From Pseudoxanthomonas japonensis (GTDB taxonomy: Bacteria > Pseudomonadota > Gammaproteobacteria > Xanthomonadales > Xanthomonadaceae), in assembly GCF_010093445.1 (NCBI RefSeq), contig NZ_PDWW01000002.1, positions 1 through 64,000 of the forward strand: a DNA stretch of 64,000 nucleotides. The letters are read 5' to 3'. A model generated the notes under the pieces. The model searched no databases. It was not told the DNA's origin and saw only the letters and a list, made by a program, of their open reading frames with translations. The translations under genes were made by a program, and so were the position numbers. Positions 42,625 to 52,599 of this stretch are shown here, one piece after another; the first letter of the stretch is position 1, and every line of letters starts with the position of its first letter.

Positions 42625-45064
42625 GCCGACGCTCCAGCTGCTCCGCCGCCCGGCGCACGCGCACCTGCCAGTCCTCCGTGCTCAGGTGGCCGCGCATGCC
42701 GTCCGCCCACAGCGGGAACGCCAACGGCGTGAGGCTCTCGGGCTGTTCCACCGCGATCGCCTGCACCTGCAGCCGCCGCAGGGCCTCCTCGATCCCGGCC
42801 ACCTGCAGGTCGTCTTCCAGCGCTTCGCGCCGCGCCAGCGCCAGCAGCAGGTGGCCGGGATCGTGCTGCGCCAGCACGTCGAACAGCAGGCCGCTCGACG
42901 CCTGCAACTGGCGCAGGCTGCGCGGCGCGCGGCCCGGCAGCGAGGGCGGCAGCAGGCCGGCCACGCGCGCGATGCCGCGGAACTGCCGGCGCGCCAGTTC
43001 GCCCAGGTTGGCGCCCTGCGTGAGGTCGTCGAGCAGGCCGTCCGGCGTCAGCAGGTCGCGCAGCGTATCGGCGTCCAGCGCCAGCGGCCGTTGCGGCGAC
43101 AGCATGAAGCCCAGGTCGTTGGCCGACATGGCGAACGTGTTGGGCGCGCGACGGCCCAGCCGCCACGCCAGCAACGCCGCGAGGCCCTCGTGCGTGCGCC
43201 GGCCGGCGAACGGGAAGACGAATACGTGCTGCCCGTCGCGCCGGCGCACCGTTTCCACCAGCAGCAGGTCGGGCGACGGCATCCGGCTCAGCCGCGCCTG
43301 CACATCCAGCAGCGGCTGCAGCGCACGCATCTCCGGCGACGTGCGGTCGTTCGCCAGCGTGGCGCAGACCTGCCCGGCCAGGCGCGTGGACAGCGGCATG
43401 CGCCCGCCCATCCAGCGCGGCACCACGCCATCGCCCTGTTTCACCAGGCGCACGTAGGCGGTCATGTCCTGCAGCCGCACCAGCTCCAGCAGGCGGCCGG
43501 CGAAGCGGAACCGGTCGCCGGGCCGCAGCCGGCCCACGAACGCTTCCTCCACCGCACCGAGTCCACCGCCGCGCAGGAACTTGACCGCGACGTTGCCGTC
43601 GCTGGCGATGGTGCCGATGGCCAGGCGGTGGCGCAGGGCGACGGTGCGGTCGTGCACGCGGTACACGCCATCGTCGTCGCGCACCACGCGGCGGTACTCG
43701 GGATAGTGCTCGAGCGCGTCGCCGCCACGCACGACGAAATCGAGCACCCGCTGCCAGGTGGCGGCGTCGAGCGCGGCGAACGCCCCGGTCGTGCGGACCT
43801 CGTCGAACAGCGCCTCCGCCACGAAGCCGCCGCCCAGCGCGATGGTGACGCAGTGCTGCGCCAGCACGTCCAGCGGCAGGCGCGGCGGGTGGCGCACTTC
43901 GACCGCGCCGTCGGCGATGGCGGTGCGGGTGGCGGCGTACTCCGCCAGTTCCAGCGCGTGCGTCGACACGCAGAGCACGTGGCCGGTTTCGCCCGGCCGG
44001 TGGCGCGCGCGCCCGGCACGCTGCAGCAGGCGCGCCACGCCCTTGGGACTGCCGATCTGGATCACCTGGTCCACGGACGGGAAGTCCACGCCCAGGTCGA
44101 GGCTGGAGGTCGCCACCACGCAGCGCAGGGTCGCCTCGCGCAAGCCCGCTTCCGCCTGCTGCCGTACGGCGGGATCCAGCGACCCGTGGTGCAGCGCCAG
44201 CGTGCCGGCATCTTCCGGCCACACGGCGGCCAGCGCCTGGTGCCACAGCTCGGCATGCGCGCGCGTGTTGGTGAACAGCAGCGTCGTGCGCACGGCCATC
44301 ACGCGCGCCATCACGCCGGCCAGCTGGCTCAGGCCGAGATGGCCGCTCCACGGGAAGCGGACGATGTCCGGCGGCAGCAGGGTCTCCAGGGTCATCGGCC
44401 GCGGACGCGCCGCCGACAGCACCTGCGGCGGCACGCCCGGGGGCAGCAGCGCACGGCGGGCGTCGTCCAGGTTGCCCAGCGTCGCCGACAGCCCCCAGGG
44501 GCGCACCTGCGGCGACCACCGCCGCAGGCGCGCCAGCGCGAGCTGCGTCTGCACGCCGCGCTTGCTGCCCATCAGCTCGTGCCACTCGTCGACCACGATG
44601 CAGCGCAGCGCGGCGAACATCGGCGCGGTGTCGGGATAACTCAGCAGCAGCGACAGCGACTCGGGCGTGGTGACCAGCACGTCCAGCTTGCCGCCGCGCG
44701 CCAGCCGCTTGTCGCGCGCACTGGCGTCGCCGGTGCGCTGCGCCACCGTCCACGGCAGGCCGAGCGCGAGCGCGGTGTCCGTCAGCGCGCGCGTGGTGTC
44801 CGAGGCCAGGGCACGCAGGGGCGTGATCCACAGCACGCGCAGCGGTCGCGGTGGATTCCGCTTCCGGCCCGTCGGGACCGGCGGCTCCGCCAGCGCCTCC
44901 AGCAGCGGGCCGCCGAAGGCCGCCAGGGTCTTGCCGCTGCCGGTGGGCGTGTGGATCAGGCCCGATTCGCCGGCCAGGTAGTGCCGCCACGCCTGCCGCT
45001 GGAACGGCAAGGGCGTCCAGCCGCGCGCCGCGAACCAGTCCCGCAGGCGCGCGAGCGGCGTCAC
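42614..45064 (-). CDS. Ligase-associated DEXH-box DNA helicase (Lhr-like)
   Basis: An 816-residue SF2 helicase of the short Lhr-like group. Motif I is LIHTPTGSGKTLAAFGGPLL; motif II is CIVVDEWHELMGSKRG; motif III is GLSATLGNLDDARR; the later LLQRAGRARHRPGETGHV is motif VI. It sits between the ligase and pdeM genes with small overlaps at both ends. The set is presumed to repair DNA damage in stationary or stressed cells. Confidence 0.93.
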   Translation of the reverse strand: MTPLARLRDWFAARGWTPLPFQRQAWRHYLAGESGLIHTPTGSGKTLAAFGGPLLEALAEPPVPTGRKRNPPRPLRVLWITPLRALASDTTRALTDTALALGLPWTVAQRTGDASARDKRLARGGKLDVLVTTPESLSLLLSYPDTAPMFAALRCIVVDEWHELMGSKRGVQTQLALARLRRWSPQVRPWGLSATLGNLDDARRALLPPGVPPQVLSAARPRPMTLETLLPPDIVRFPWSGHLGLSQLAGVMARVMAVRTTLLFTNTRAHAELWHQALAAVWPEDAGTLALHHGSLDPAVRQQAEAGLREATLRCVVATSSLDLGVDFPSVDQVIQIGSPKGVARLLQRAGRARHRPGETGHVLCVSTHALELAEYAATRTAIADGAVEVRHPPRLPLDVLAQHCVTIALGGGFVAEALFDEVRTTGAFAALDAATWQRVLDFVVRGGDALEHYPEYRRVVRDDDGVYRVHDRTVALRHRLAIGTIASDGNVAVKFLRGGGLGAVEEAFVGRLRPGDRFRFAGRLLELVRLQDMTAYVRLVKQGDGVVPRWMGGRMPLSTRLAGQVCATLANDRTSPEMRALQPLLDVQARLSRMPSPDLLLVETVRRRDGQHVFVFPFAGRRTHEGLAALLAWRLGRRAPNTFAMSANDLGFMLSPQRPLALDADTLRDLLTPDGLLDDLTQGANLGELARRQFRGIARVAGLLPPSLPGRAPRSLRQLQASSGLLFDVLAQHDPGHLLLALARREALEDDLQVAGIEEALRRLQVQAIAVEQPESLTPLAFPLWADGMRGHLSTEDWQVRVRRAAEQLERRHGR

Positions 45065-46653
45065 CGCGCCAGCGCCTTCAGCGTCGCCAGCCGGTCCGCC
45101 TCGGCGGCCGGCTTGTCGCGCCGCCAGCGCAGGATGCGCGGAAAGCGCACGGCGATGCCGGACTTGTGGCGGTTGCTGACGTTGACGCCTTCAAAGCCGA
45201 GTTCGAACACCTGTTCGGCCACCACCGAACGCACCGGACCGAAGCGCTCGCGCGTGTGGGTGCGGATCCACTGGTCGAGCGCGAGGATCTCGGTGTCGTC
45301 CAGGCCGGAGTACGCCTTGGCGACCGGCACCAGCTCGCCGGCCTCGTCCCACACGCCGAACGTGTAGTCCGTGTACAGCGTGCTGCGCCGCCCGTGGCCG
45401 GCCTGCGCGTACAGCAGTACCGCGTCGATGGTGAGCGGATCGATCTTCCACTTCCACCAGTCGCCGCGCCGGCGTCCGCTGCGGTACGGCGAGTCGCGCC
45501 GCTTCACCATCAGGCCTTCCACGCCACGGCCACGCGAGGTCGCGCGCATCGCGGCGGCGTCGTCCCAGCTCGCGGCGCCGGCGTCCGGCGACAGCACCAG
45601 CCGCGGATCGCCGGTGGCCTCGAGCAACTCGCGCAGGCGCTGCCGGCGCGCGTGCAGCGGCCACTCGCGCAGGTCGTCGCCGTCCAGCTCGAGCAGGTCG
45701 TAGGCGAGCACGCGCGCGGGCGCCGCCGCCAGGTGCTTGCTGCCGGGGCGCTTGCGCTGGATGCGCGTCTGCAACGCGGAGAAGGGCAACGGCGCGTCGC
45801 CCTGCTGCCATGCGAGCAGTTCGCCATCGATCACCGCATCGCGCGGCAAGGCGCCGGCGGCGGCTTCGATCTCGGGGAAGCGGCCATCCAGCCGCTCTTC
45901 GCCGCGCGACCACAGCGCGACCTCGCCGCGGCGGCGGATGATCTGCAGGCGGATGCCGTCCCACTTCCACTCCAGCAGCCAGTCGCCGATGTCGCCCAGC
46001 TGCTCGACGGTGCCGTCCAGCGGCGAGGCCAGGAAGAACGGGTAGGGCTGTTCGCGGTCGCTGTCCTGCGCCTCGGTGGACAGCAGCGCGTCGAGGAACG
46101 CCGGCGTCGGCGGCCAGTCGCCGAGCATGCGCTGCGCGAGCAGGGCGATGGGAACCCCGGAGAGATCGGCCAGCGCCTGCTGCACCAGCCGCAGCGACAC
46201 GCCGATGCGCAGCGCACCGGTCAGCAGCTTGGTGAACACCAGGCGCTCGCCCTCGGGCAGCTGCATCCAGGCGTCGACCACCATGCGCCGTCGCGTGTCC
46301 ACGTCCGCGCCCGCCACCGGCAGCAGCCGCTGTTCGATCCAGGCATGCAGCGGCACGTCGGCCGCGGGCGACGGGGTCGGTGGGAGCAGCAACGCCAGCG
46401 TCTCGGCAAGATCGCCCACGTGCGAATAGCTGTCGTCGACCAGCCAGGCAGGCAAGCCGGCCACCTCGCCGCACCAGCTCCGCAGTTCGCCGCTGGCGGC
46501 GATGCGGCGCAGCTTGTTGCCGGCCAGCAGCCACAGGCCCCACGCGGCATCGGCGCGTGGCGTGGTCCGCACGTACGCGGCGATGGCGGCGCGCTTGTCC
46601 AGCGTGCCGGTGCTGTGCTCCAGCGTCTGGTAGAGCGCGGCGAAGGCCTTCAT
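45061..46653 (-). CDS. ATP-dependent DNA ligase
   Basis: A 530-residue ATP-dependent ligase (LigB/LigC-like group). The nucleotidyl motif is LLEWKWDGIRLQII, with the catalytic Lys in KWDG. VIDGELLAWQ, EGLMVKRRDSPYRSGRR and WWKWKIDPLTIDAVLLYAQA are the other motifs. Unlike LigD it has no primase or nuclease domains fused; those jobs are in separate genes of this cluster. Start ATG 46653 overlaps the exonuclease stop. Confidence 0.94.
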   Translation of the reverse strand: MKAFAALYQTLEHSTGTLDKRAAIAAYVRTTPRADAAWGLWLLAGNKLRRIAASGELRSWCGEVAGLPAWLVDDSYSHVGDLAETLALLLPPTPSPAADVPLHAWIEQRLLPVAGADVDTRRRMVVDAWMQLPEGERLVFTKLLTGALRIGVSLRLVQQALADLSGVPIALLAQRMLGDWPPTPAFLDALLSTEAQDSDREQPYPFFLASPLDGTVEQLGDIGDWLLEWKWDGIRLQIIRRRGEVALWSRGEERLDGRFPEIEAAAGALPRDAVIDGELLAWQQGDAPLPFSALQTRIQRKRPGSKHLAAAPARVLAYDLLELDGDDLREWPLHARRQRLRELLEATGDPRLVLSPDAGAASWDDAAAMRATSRGRGVEGLMVKRRDSPYRSGRRRGDWWKWKIDPLTIDAVLLYAQAGHGRRSTLYTDYTFGVWDEAGELVPVAKAYSGLDDTEILALDQWIRTHTRERFGPVRSVVAEQVFELGFEGVNVSNRHKSGIAVRFPRILRWRRDKPAAEADRLATLKALAR

Positions 46654-47651
46654 CCCTCGGCACCGAAATCGGTGGAGAACGCGTGCGCGTCGTGGCCGCG
46701 CTCGCGCAGGTAGCGGATCAGCGCATCGGTGCTGCCATGGGTGGCGATCACGCGCCGCGCACCGGTCTGTTCGATGGTGTCCAGCAGCGCGGGCCAGTCG
46801 GCGTGGTCGGACAGCACGAAGCCGCGGTCGTAGTTGCGCCGCCGCCGGTTGCCGCGCAGGCGCATCCAGCCGGAGGCGAAGCCGTGCTCGGCATCGCGGA
46901 AGCGGCGTATCCACGTCGAGCCGGCCGCCGACGGCGGCGCGATGACCAACCGGCCGGCGTAATCCTTGCCCTTGGGCTGCTCGCCGACGGGCTCGGTCGC
47001 GATCAGGTCGATGCCGGCCTGGCGGTACACCTGCACGCCGATATCGACCGCGCCATGCAGGAAGACCGGCGGTTCGTCGAAGCGCGCGAGCTCGGCCAGG
47101 ATCCGCTGCGCCTTGCCCAGCGCATACGCGTACAGCACGGCGGTGCGTCCGCGCGCCGCGCAGGCGCGACGCCAGTCGACGATGCGTGCGACTTCCGCGC
47201 CGGTGTCGGGCCAGCGGTAGACGGGCAGGGCGAAGGTCGCTTCGGTGATGAAGACATCGCAGGGCACCACCTCGAAAGGCGCGCAGGTGGGGTCGGGTTG
47301 GCGCTTGTAGTCGCCGGAGGCGACCCAGACTCTGCCGTCCACCTCGATCCGCACCTGCGCCGAGCCCAGCACATGGCCGGCCGAATGCAGCGACACACGC
47401 GCCGATCCCAGCTTGAAAGACTCGCCGTAGGCGTGCGGATGGAACGTCTGCTCGCCCAGCCGCCAGCGCAGCACCGGCATGCACTCGTGGACGGCGTGGT
47501 AGCACCCCATGCCGATGCGGGCATGGTCGCCATGGCCATGGGTGATGACCGCCGTCGCGACCGGCCGCCAGGGGTCGATATGGAAATCGCCCGCCGGGCA
47601 ATACAGGCCCTCGGGGCGAAGCTGGACGATGTCGCGGTCATGCACTGCCAT
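46650..47651 (-). CDS. Ligase-associated DNA exonuclease (metallo-beta-lactamase fold)
   Basis: A 333-residue protein of the SNM1/Pso2-like MBL superfamily. The metal motif is VITHGHGDHARIGMGCYHA, then LHSAGHVLGSAQVRIEVDGR and ASGDYKRQPDPTCAPFEVVP. FVLSDHADWPALLDTIEQTG is the late motif. It is the first gene of the module. ATG 47651 is preferred over an upstream start that would add 19 residues. Confidence 0.92.
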   Translation of the reverse strand: MAVHDRDIVQLRPEGLYCPAGDFHIDPWRPVATAVITHGHGDHARIGMGCYHAVHECMPVLRWRLGEQTFHPHAYGESFKLGSARVSLHSAGHVLGSAQVRIEVDGRVWVASGDYKRQPDPTCAPFEVVPCDVFITEATFALPVYRWPDTGAEVARIVDWRRACAARGRTAVLYAYALGKAQRILAELARFDEPPVFLHGAVDIGVQVYRQAGIDLIATEPVGEQPKGKDYAGRLVIAPPSAAGSTWIRRFRDAEHGFASGWMRLRGNRRRRNYDRGFVLSDHADWPALLDTIEQTGARRVIATHGSTDALIRYLRERGHDAHAFSTDFGAEG

Positions 47652-47735
47652 CAGTCGGCATTCCAGGGTGAAGCGGGTGATGCGGACGTGATGCGGAGCG
47701 CCGCGCATTCATGCTGGCGCGACGGCCGCCGACAC

Positions 47736-47775
47736 GGTGTTCACCAACATGACCCGCGGTGCACATCGCGGTCAC
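47736..47775 (+). promoter_or_regulatory. Conserved upstream element of katE
   Basis: GGTGTTCACCAACATGACCC followed by GCGGTGCACATCGCGGTCAC. Near-identical text lies at 57749-57789, and in both cases about 105-115 bases before a start codon. Probably a shared promoter or regulator site. Confidence 0.5.
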
Positions 47776-47881
47776 GCGTCGCATGGAAGATCCGGTGCAT
47801 GCCGTGCATCGCAACGACGCGCCGTCATCGCGCTGCGTCGATCGCATGCCTCCCTTCGCCGACGTCCCCCCTGGAGTTCCG

Positions 47882-49972
47882 ATGGCCAGCCAGAAGAAGC
47901 CCGCCAAGTCCGCCCGCACGCCACGACCCGCCGCACGAGGCGCGGGCGACGAACGCCACGGCAGCGCGGGCGGCAAGCATCCCGCGCTGACGACCAACCA
48001 GGGCATCCCGGTCGCCGACAACCAGAACTCGCTGCGCGCGGGTCCGCGCGGCCCCACCTTGCTGGAGGACTTCATCCTCCGCGAGAAGATCACCCACTTC
48101 GACCACGAGCGCATCCCGGAGCGGATCGTGCATGCGCGCGGCACGGCGGCGCATGGCTACTTCGAGCTGAAGAAGTCGCTGGCCAAGTACACCACCGCGA
48201 AGGTGCTGACCGAGGTCGGCGTGCGCACGCCGGTGTTCACCCGCTTCTCCACCGTCGCCGGCGGTGCGGGCTCGGTCGACACGCCGCGCGACGTGCGCGG
48301 CTTCGCGGTGAAGTTCTACACCGGCGAGGGCAACTGGGACCTGGTGGGCAACAACATCCCGGTGTTCTTCATCCAGGACGCGATGAAGTTCCCGGACGTG
48401 GTGCACTCGGTGAAGATGGAGCCCGACCGCGGCTTCCCGCAGGCGGGCAGCGCCCACGACACGTTCTGGGATTTCGTGTCGCTGACGCCCGAGACCATGC
48501 ACATGATCATGTGGGCGATGAGCGACCGCACGATCCCGCGTTCGCTGCGCACCATCGAGGGCTTCGGCGTGCACAGCTTCCGGCTGCTCGATGCGCAGGG
48601 ACGCTCGACCTTCGTGAAGTTCCACTGGCGGCCCGTGCTCGGCATCCAGTCCACGGTCTGGGACGAGGCGGTGAAGCTGCAGGCGGCCGACAACGACTTC
48701 CATCGCCGCGACCTGTTCGAGGCGATCCAGGCCGGCGCGTATCCGGCCTGGGATCTCGCCGTGCAGCTGTTCACCGAGGAACAGGCGGCGGAATTCCCGT
48801 TCGACCATCTCGACCCGACCAAGCTGATCCCCGAGGAAACCATCCCGCTGACCGTCATCGGCCGCATGGTGCTGGACCGCTGGCCGGACAACTTCTTCGC
48901 CGAAACCGAACAGGTGGCGTACTGCCCGGCGAACATCGTGCCCGGCATCGATGTCAGCGACGATCCGCTGCTGCAGGGGCGGCTGTTATCCTACCTCGAC
49001 ACGCAGCTCTCGCGCCTGGGCGGCCCGAATTTCCACCAGATCCCGGTCAACGCGCCCAAGTGCCCGTTCGCCAACCTGCAGCGCGACGGGTACATGCAGA
49101 TGGCGGTGCCGAAGGGACGCGTCAACTACGAGCCGAGTTCGCTGCAGGCCGACGCGCCGCGCGAGACGCCCGCGGGATTCCGCAGCCATGCCACGCCGGT
49201 GGAGCCGGGCGGCAAACAGCGGCTGCGCCCCGAATCGTTCGCCGACCACTACAGCCAGGCGCGCCTGTTCTTCCGCAGCCAGAGCGCGCACGAGCAGGCG
49301 CATCTCGCCTCGGCGCTGGTGTTCGAACTGTCGAAGGTGGAGACGCCGCATGTCCGCGAGGCGGTGGTCGGCCACCTGCGCCACATCGAGCAGGCGCTGG
49401 CCGAACGCGTGGCCAAGGGCCTGGGCATGGACGCGTTGCCGGAAGCGCCCGATGCCGCGGTGCCGCCCAGGGACATGCCGCCATCGCCGGCGCTGCGCAT
49501 CATCGACCGCATGCGCGACACGCTGGAAGGACGCGCGGTCGGCCTGCTGGTCGACGACGGCTCCGACGCGAAACGGGTCAAGGCGCTGCGCAAGGCGATC
49601 GAGCGCGAAGGCGCCACCGTGAAGATCGTCGCGCCGCGCGTCGGCGGCGCGACACTCGACGACGGCACGCGGCTGCCGGCCGACGGTCAGCTGGCCGGCA
49701 CGCCGTCGGTGCTGTTCGACGCCGTGGCGCTGGTGCTCGATGCCGACGCCGGCAAGCGCCTGGCGAAGGAAGCCGCCGCCGTGGATTTCGTGCGCGACGC
49801 CTTCGGCCACCTGAAGGCGATCGGTGTCGATGCCGGTGCGCAGGCGCTGCTGAAGGCCGCGGGCGTCGGCCGCGATGCGGGCGTGGTCGATGCCGACCTG
49901 ACCGAGGCATTCCTCGCCGCGGCGCGGACGCGCCAGTGGAACCGCGAGAAAAAGGTCCGCACGCTGGCGTGA
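47882..49972 (+). CDS. katE: Large-subunit catalase (HPII/KatE type)
   Basis: A 696-residue monofunctional catalase. A basic N-terminal extension ([19 protein letters not shown]) is followed by the core: [14 protein letters not shown] (catalytic His), [17 protein letters not shown] (Asn) and [17 protein letters not shown] (heme Tyr). From about residue 540 a DJ-1/PfpI-like C-terminal domain follows ([20 protein letters not shown]). This is the HPII arrangement. GGAG precedes ATG 47882. Expression is likely stress-linked, as its upstream element is shared with another stress gene. Confidence 0.95.
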   Translation: MASQKKPAKSARTPRPAARGAGDERHGSAGGKHPALTTNQGIPVADNQNSLRAGPRGPTLLEDFILREKITHFDHERIPERIVHARGTAAHGYFELKKSLAKYTTAKVLTEVGVRTPVFTRFSTVAGGAGSVDTPRDVRGFAVKFYTGEGNWDLVGNNIPVFFIQDAMKFPDVVHSVKMEPDRGFPQAGSAHDTFWDFVSLTPETMHMIMWAMSDRTIPRSLRTIEGFGVHSFRLLDAQGRSTFVKFHWRPVLGIQSTVWDEAVKLQAADNDFHRRDLFEAIQAGAYPAWDLAVQLFTEEQAAEFPFDHLDPTKLIPEETIPLTVIGRMVLDRWPDNFFAETEQVAYCPANIVPGIDVSDDPLLQGRLLSYLDTQLSRLGGPNFHQIPVNAPKCPFANLQRDGYMQMAVPKGRVNYEPSSLQADAPRETPAGFRSHATPVEPGGKQRLRPESFADHYSQARLFFRSQSAHEQAHLASALVFELSKVETPHVREAVVGHLRHIEQALAERVAKGLGMDALPEAPDAAVPPRDMPPSPALRIIDRMRDTLEGRAVGLLVDDGSDAKRVKALRKAIEREGATVKIVAPRVGGATLDDGTRLPADGQLAGTPSVLFDAVALVLDADAGKRLAKEAAAVDFVRDAFGHLKAIGVDAGAQALLKAAGVGRDAGVVDADLTEAFLAAARTRQWNREKKVRTLA

Positions 49973-50026
49973 TGCCTTCGCGCGCGTCGAGACCGCCCAC
50001 CTGATTCCATCCACACGGAGATCCCC

Positions 50027-50284
50027 ATGGACCACCTGACTGCCGGCTACACCTTCCTTGGTTTCTTCCTGCTCGCGCTCGGGCTGGTGCTCTCGATCCT
50101 GTGGATCCTGGTGCCGTTCGCGGTCTTCGGCATCAAGGGCCTGCTGCGGCGGCAGATCGAGGAGCAGCGCAGGACCAACGAGCTGCTGGCCACGGTCGCG
50201 CAGCGCCAGCAGATCGTCGCCGACACGTATGCGGCGGCACCGGGCACGGTGGTGCGCGAACGGCCGGTCATGCCGCCGCTCTGA
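50027..50284 (+). CDS. Small single-pass membrane protein
   Basis: An 85-residue protein. Residues 7-36 are strongly hydrophobic (GYTFLGFFLLALGLVLSILW and ILVPFAVFGI), one or two membrane passes; the C-terminal half is charged and helical (RRQIEEQRRTNELLATVAQR). CGGAGA precedes the ATG. It follows katE by about 50 bases. No family is recognised. Confidence 0.7.
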   Translation: MDHLTAGYTFLGFFLLALGLVLSILWILVPFAVFGIKGLLRRQIEEQRRTNELLATVAQRQQIVADTYAAAPGTVVRERPVMPPL

Positions 50285-50297
50285 CGCGGCGCCGGCG

Positions 50298-50480
50298 TCA
50301 GCGCGGCACGCTGTCGCGCGCGTCCGGATAGTCCTGGTCGGGATCGGGACGACCGGTCCGCGGGTCGTCGGGCTGGTCGTGGTCCTTCCAGCGCGCCTTG
50401 TCGTTGCGATGCTTGTCGGGCGTATTGGCCTTCTCGCCGTCACTGTGCGGGTTGGGCTTCTGCGTCATCGGTCGGCTCAT
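50298..50480 (-). CDS. Small hydrophilic hypothetical protein
   Basis: A 60-residue protein made mostly of Asp, Pro, Lys and Arg (NPHSDGEKANTPDKHRND, DQPDDPRTGRPDPDQDYPDA). Codon third positions are GC-rich, as in real genes here. It is probably unstructured; similar short stress-related proteins are frequent in this family. An alternative start is ATG 50468. Function unknown. Confidence 0.55.
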   Translation of the reverse strand: MSRPMTQKPNPHSDGEKANTPDKHRNDKARWKDHDQPDDPRTGRPDPDQDYPDARDSVPR

Positions 50481-50596
50481 GGGGTCGGCTCCAGCGTGGA
50501 CAGTGACGATTCCAGCGCCCGCGCAGTGATCGTCGCGTGAGACACGAGTGCTGCGGTTCACTCCCCGATCACGGGAAGCGCGCGAAAAACAGGGTC

Positions 50597-52303
50597 ATGA
50601 CCGATGCCGCTTCCCCGTCCACACCGTCCACGTCCACCTCGCCCGGCGAACACCGCCTGACGCGCCGCGCCGCGATCCTGGGCTTCCTGTTCCGTTACCG
50701 CAAATCCGGCGTGTTCAACGGCCTGTCGCTGGAACCGGCGATGCTGGACGAGGAGCTGGCCGACGACGGCAGTCCGGACAAGTTCGCCGACGAGCTGGAA
50801 GCGCTGGGCCCCACCTTCGTCAAGCTGGGGCAGATGCTGTCGACACGGCCTGACCTGGTGCCTGCGCCCTATGCGACGGCGCTCGAGCGCATGCAGGAGA
50901 AGGTCACGCCGGTGTCGTTCGACGTGATCCGCGACCAGGTCGAGGATGCGCTCGGCGTGCGCATCAGCAAGGCCTACGCCAGCTTCGACGAGACGCCGCT
51001 CGGCTGCGCCTCGCTGGCGCAGGTCCATCGCGCGACGCTGCGCGACGGCCGCGAGGTGGCGGTGAAGGTGCAGCGGCCCGGCGTGGCGCAGCAGCTGATG
51101 GCCGATCTCGACCTGCTGCGCGGCATCACCAGCACCGCCGACCGCTTCACCGACGTGGGACGCCATGTGCGCTTCTCCGAATGGCTGGGCGAGTTCTCGC
51201 GCTCGCTCACCGCCGAACTCGACTACGTGGCGGAAGCGGAGAACCTGGAACGCTTCCGCGAACACCTGGCGCCGTTCCGCCAGCTGTGGGTGCCGGCGCC
51301 GGTGTGGGACTACACCGCCAAGCGCGTGCTGACCATGGAACTGGCCGACGGCCGCCGCGTCGACCAGATTTCCGGCCTGCGCCGTACCGAACAGGGCATG
51401 ACGCCGCTCGCCGAGGATCTGCTGCGCGGTTACCTGGATCAGGTGTTCGTGCATGGCGAGATCCATGCCGATCCGCATCCGGGCAACCTGCGGGTGACGG
51501 AAGACGGACGCCTGGCGATCTTCGATCTGGGCATGGTCGCCAACGTGCCGCCGCGCCAGCGCGATCGCCTGCTCAAGCTGCTGTTCGCCGCCGTCGACGG
51601 GCGCGGCGAGCAGGTGGCGGAAGAGTGCATCGCCTTGGGCATCCGGCTGGAGGACTACGACGAGCCGCGCTTCCTGCGCGAGGTGGGCCAGCTGATCGCG
51701 CGCTATGGCGCGCACCAGGCGTCGATGTCGGAGGGCAGGGTGGTGCTGGACCTGGTGCGCATCGCCACCCAGTGCGGCCTGCGTCCGCCGCCGGAACTCA
51801 GCCTGCTCGGCAAGACGCTGCTCAACCTGGACACCGCCTGCCACCTGCTGGCGCCGGATCTCGATACCAAGCGCGTGGTCGAGGACCAGCTGCAGCACGT
51901 CATGCGTGCGCGCCTGCGCAAGTCGCTGTCCTCGCCCAACCTGGCCAGCGAGATGATGGAAGTGCAGGCGCTGCTGCGCGACGGCCCGCGCAAGCTGTCG
52001 GACATCCTATCGCTGGTCGCCGAGAACCGGTTCCAGATGCGGGTCACCGGCCTGGAGGAATCCAGGCTGATGGAGAACCTGCAGAAGATCGCCAACCGCA
52101 TTTCGGTCGGCGTCATCACCGCCGCGCTGATCCTCGCCTCGGCGATGATGATGCGCGTGCCGTCATCGCACACGCTGTGGGGCTATCCCGTGGTGGCGCT
52201 GGTGCTGTTCCTGCTGGGCGTGGCGCTGGGCGGCGGCATCATCGTCAGTTCGCTGCTCAGCGATCATCGCGCCCGCTCGCGCGAGGAGCGCGGGCCGCGC
52301 TGA
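50597..52303 (+). CDS. ABC1/AarF (UbiB-like) atypical kinase
   Basis: A 568-residue protein of the ABC1/ADCK atypical kinase family. Motifs: KLGQMLSTRPDLVP (KxGQ), VAVKVQRPGV, TAELDYVAEAENL, FVHGEIHADPHPGN and IFDLGMVANVPPRQR. Two C-terminal membrane segments are visible (VGVITAALILASAMMMRV, VVALVLFLLGVALGGGIIV). It is not beside ubiE/ubiJ, so it may be a second copy rather than the ubiquinone-pathway UbiB. Confidence 0.88.
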   Translation: MTDAASPSTPSTSTSPGEHRLTRRAAILGFLFRYRKSGVFNGLSLEPAMLDEELADDGSPDKFADELEALGPTFVKLGQMLSTRPDLVPAPYATALERMQEKVTPVSFDVIRDQVEDALGVRISKAYASFDETPLGCASLAQVHRATLRDGREVAVKVQRPGVAQQLMADLDLLRGITSTADRFTDVGRHVRFSEWLGEFSRSLTAELDYVAEAENLERFREHLAPFRQLWVPAPVWDYTAKRVLTMELADGRRVDQISGLRRTEQGMTPLAEDLLRGYLDQVFVHGEIHADPHPGNLRVTEDGRLAIFDLGMVANVPPRQRDRLLKLLFAAVDGRGEQVAEECIALGIRLEDYDEPRFLREVGQLIARYGAHQASMSEGRVVLDLVRIATQCGLRPPPELSLLGKTLLNLDTACHLLAPDLDTKRVVEDQLQHVMRARLRKSLSSPNLASEMMEVQALLRDGPRKLSDILSLVAENRFQMRVTGLEESRLMENLQKIANRISVGVITAALILASAMMMRVPSSHTLWGYPVVALVLFLLGVALGGGIIVSSLLSDHRARSREERGPR

Positions 52304-52321
52304 GGCCGTCGCCGGAGGCGA

Positions 52322-52474
52322 TCAGCCCTTGGGGCCGCCCATGACCGGCAGCACGATGCCGTTGACGTACGACGACATCACCGGCGAGGCGAGGAAGACG
52401 AAGGCCGGCGACAGTTCCTCCGGCTGCGCCGGGCGGCCCATCGCGCTGTCCTGGCCGAACGCCGCGACTTCTGC
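52322..52474 (-). pseudogene. C-terminal remnant of a short-chain dehydrogenase
   Basis: The minus strand reads FGQDSAMGRPAQPEELSPAF then VFLASPVMSSYVNGIVLPVM and GGPKG, the last 45 or so residues of classical SDR oxidoreductases. No nucleotide-binding Rossmann region precedes it; the sequence ends into the region upstream of the response regulator. It is a truncated gene. Confidence 0.65.
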
Positions 52475-52599
52475 CCGAATCGGCGCCGGTGACGATCTTC
52501 GCGAACACGCGTCGGCATCGCGTGATCGCGACGCGCCTTCACGCCGACTCGACACCGGCTGAGGCAACTTCACCAAACTGAACTCCAACAGGTACTGCC

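Noticed and set aside
42171-45367. Long alternative frames on both strands over the Lhr-like helicase (939 and 1046 codons)
   Set aside because: They are shadows of a strongly supported gene with intact helicase motifs; their proteins are Ala/Arg/Gly-rich without domains.
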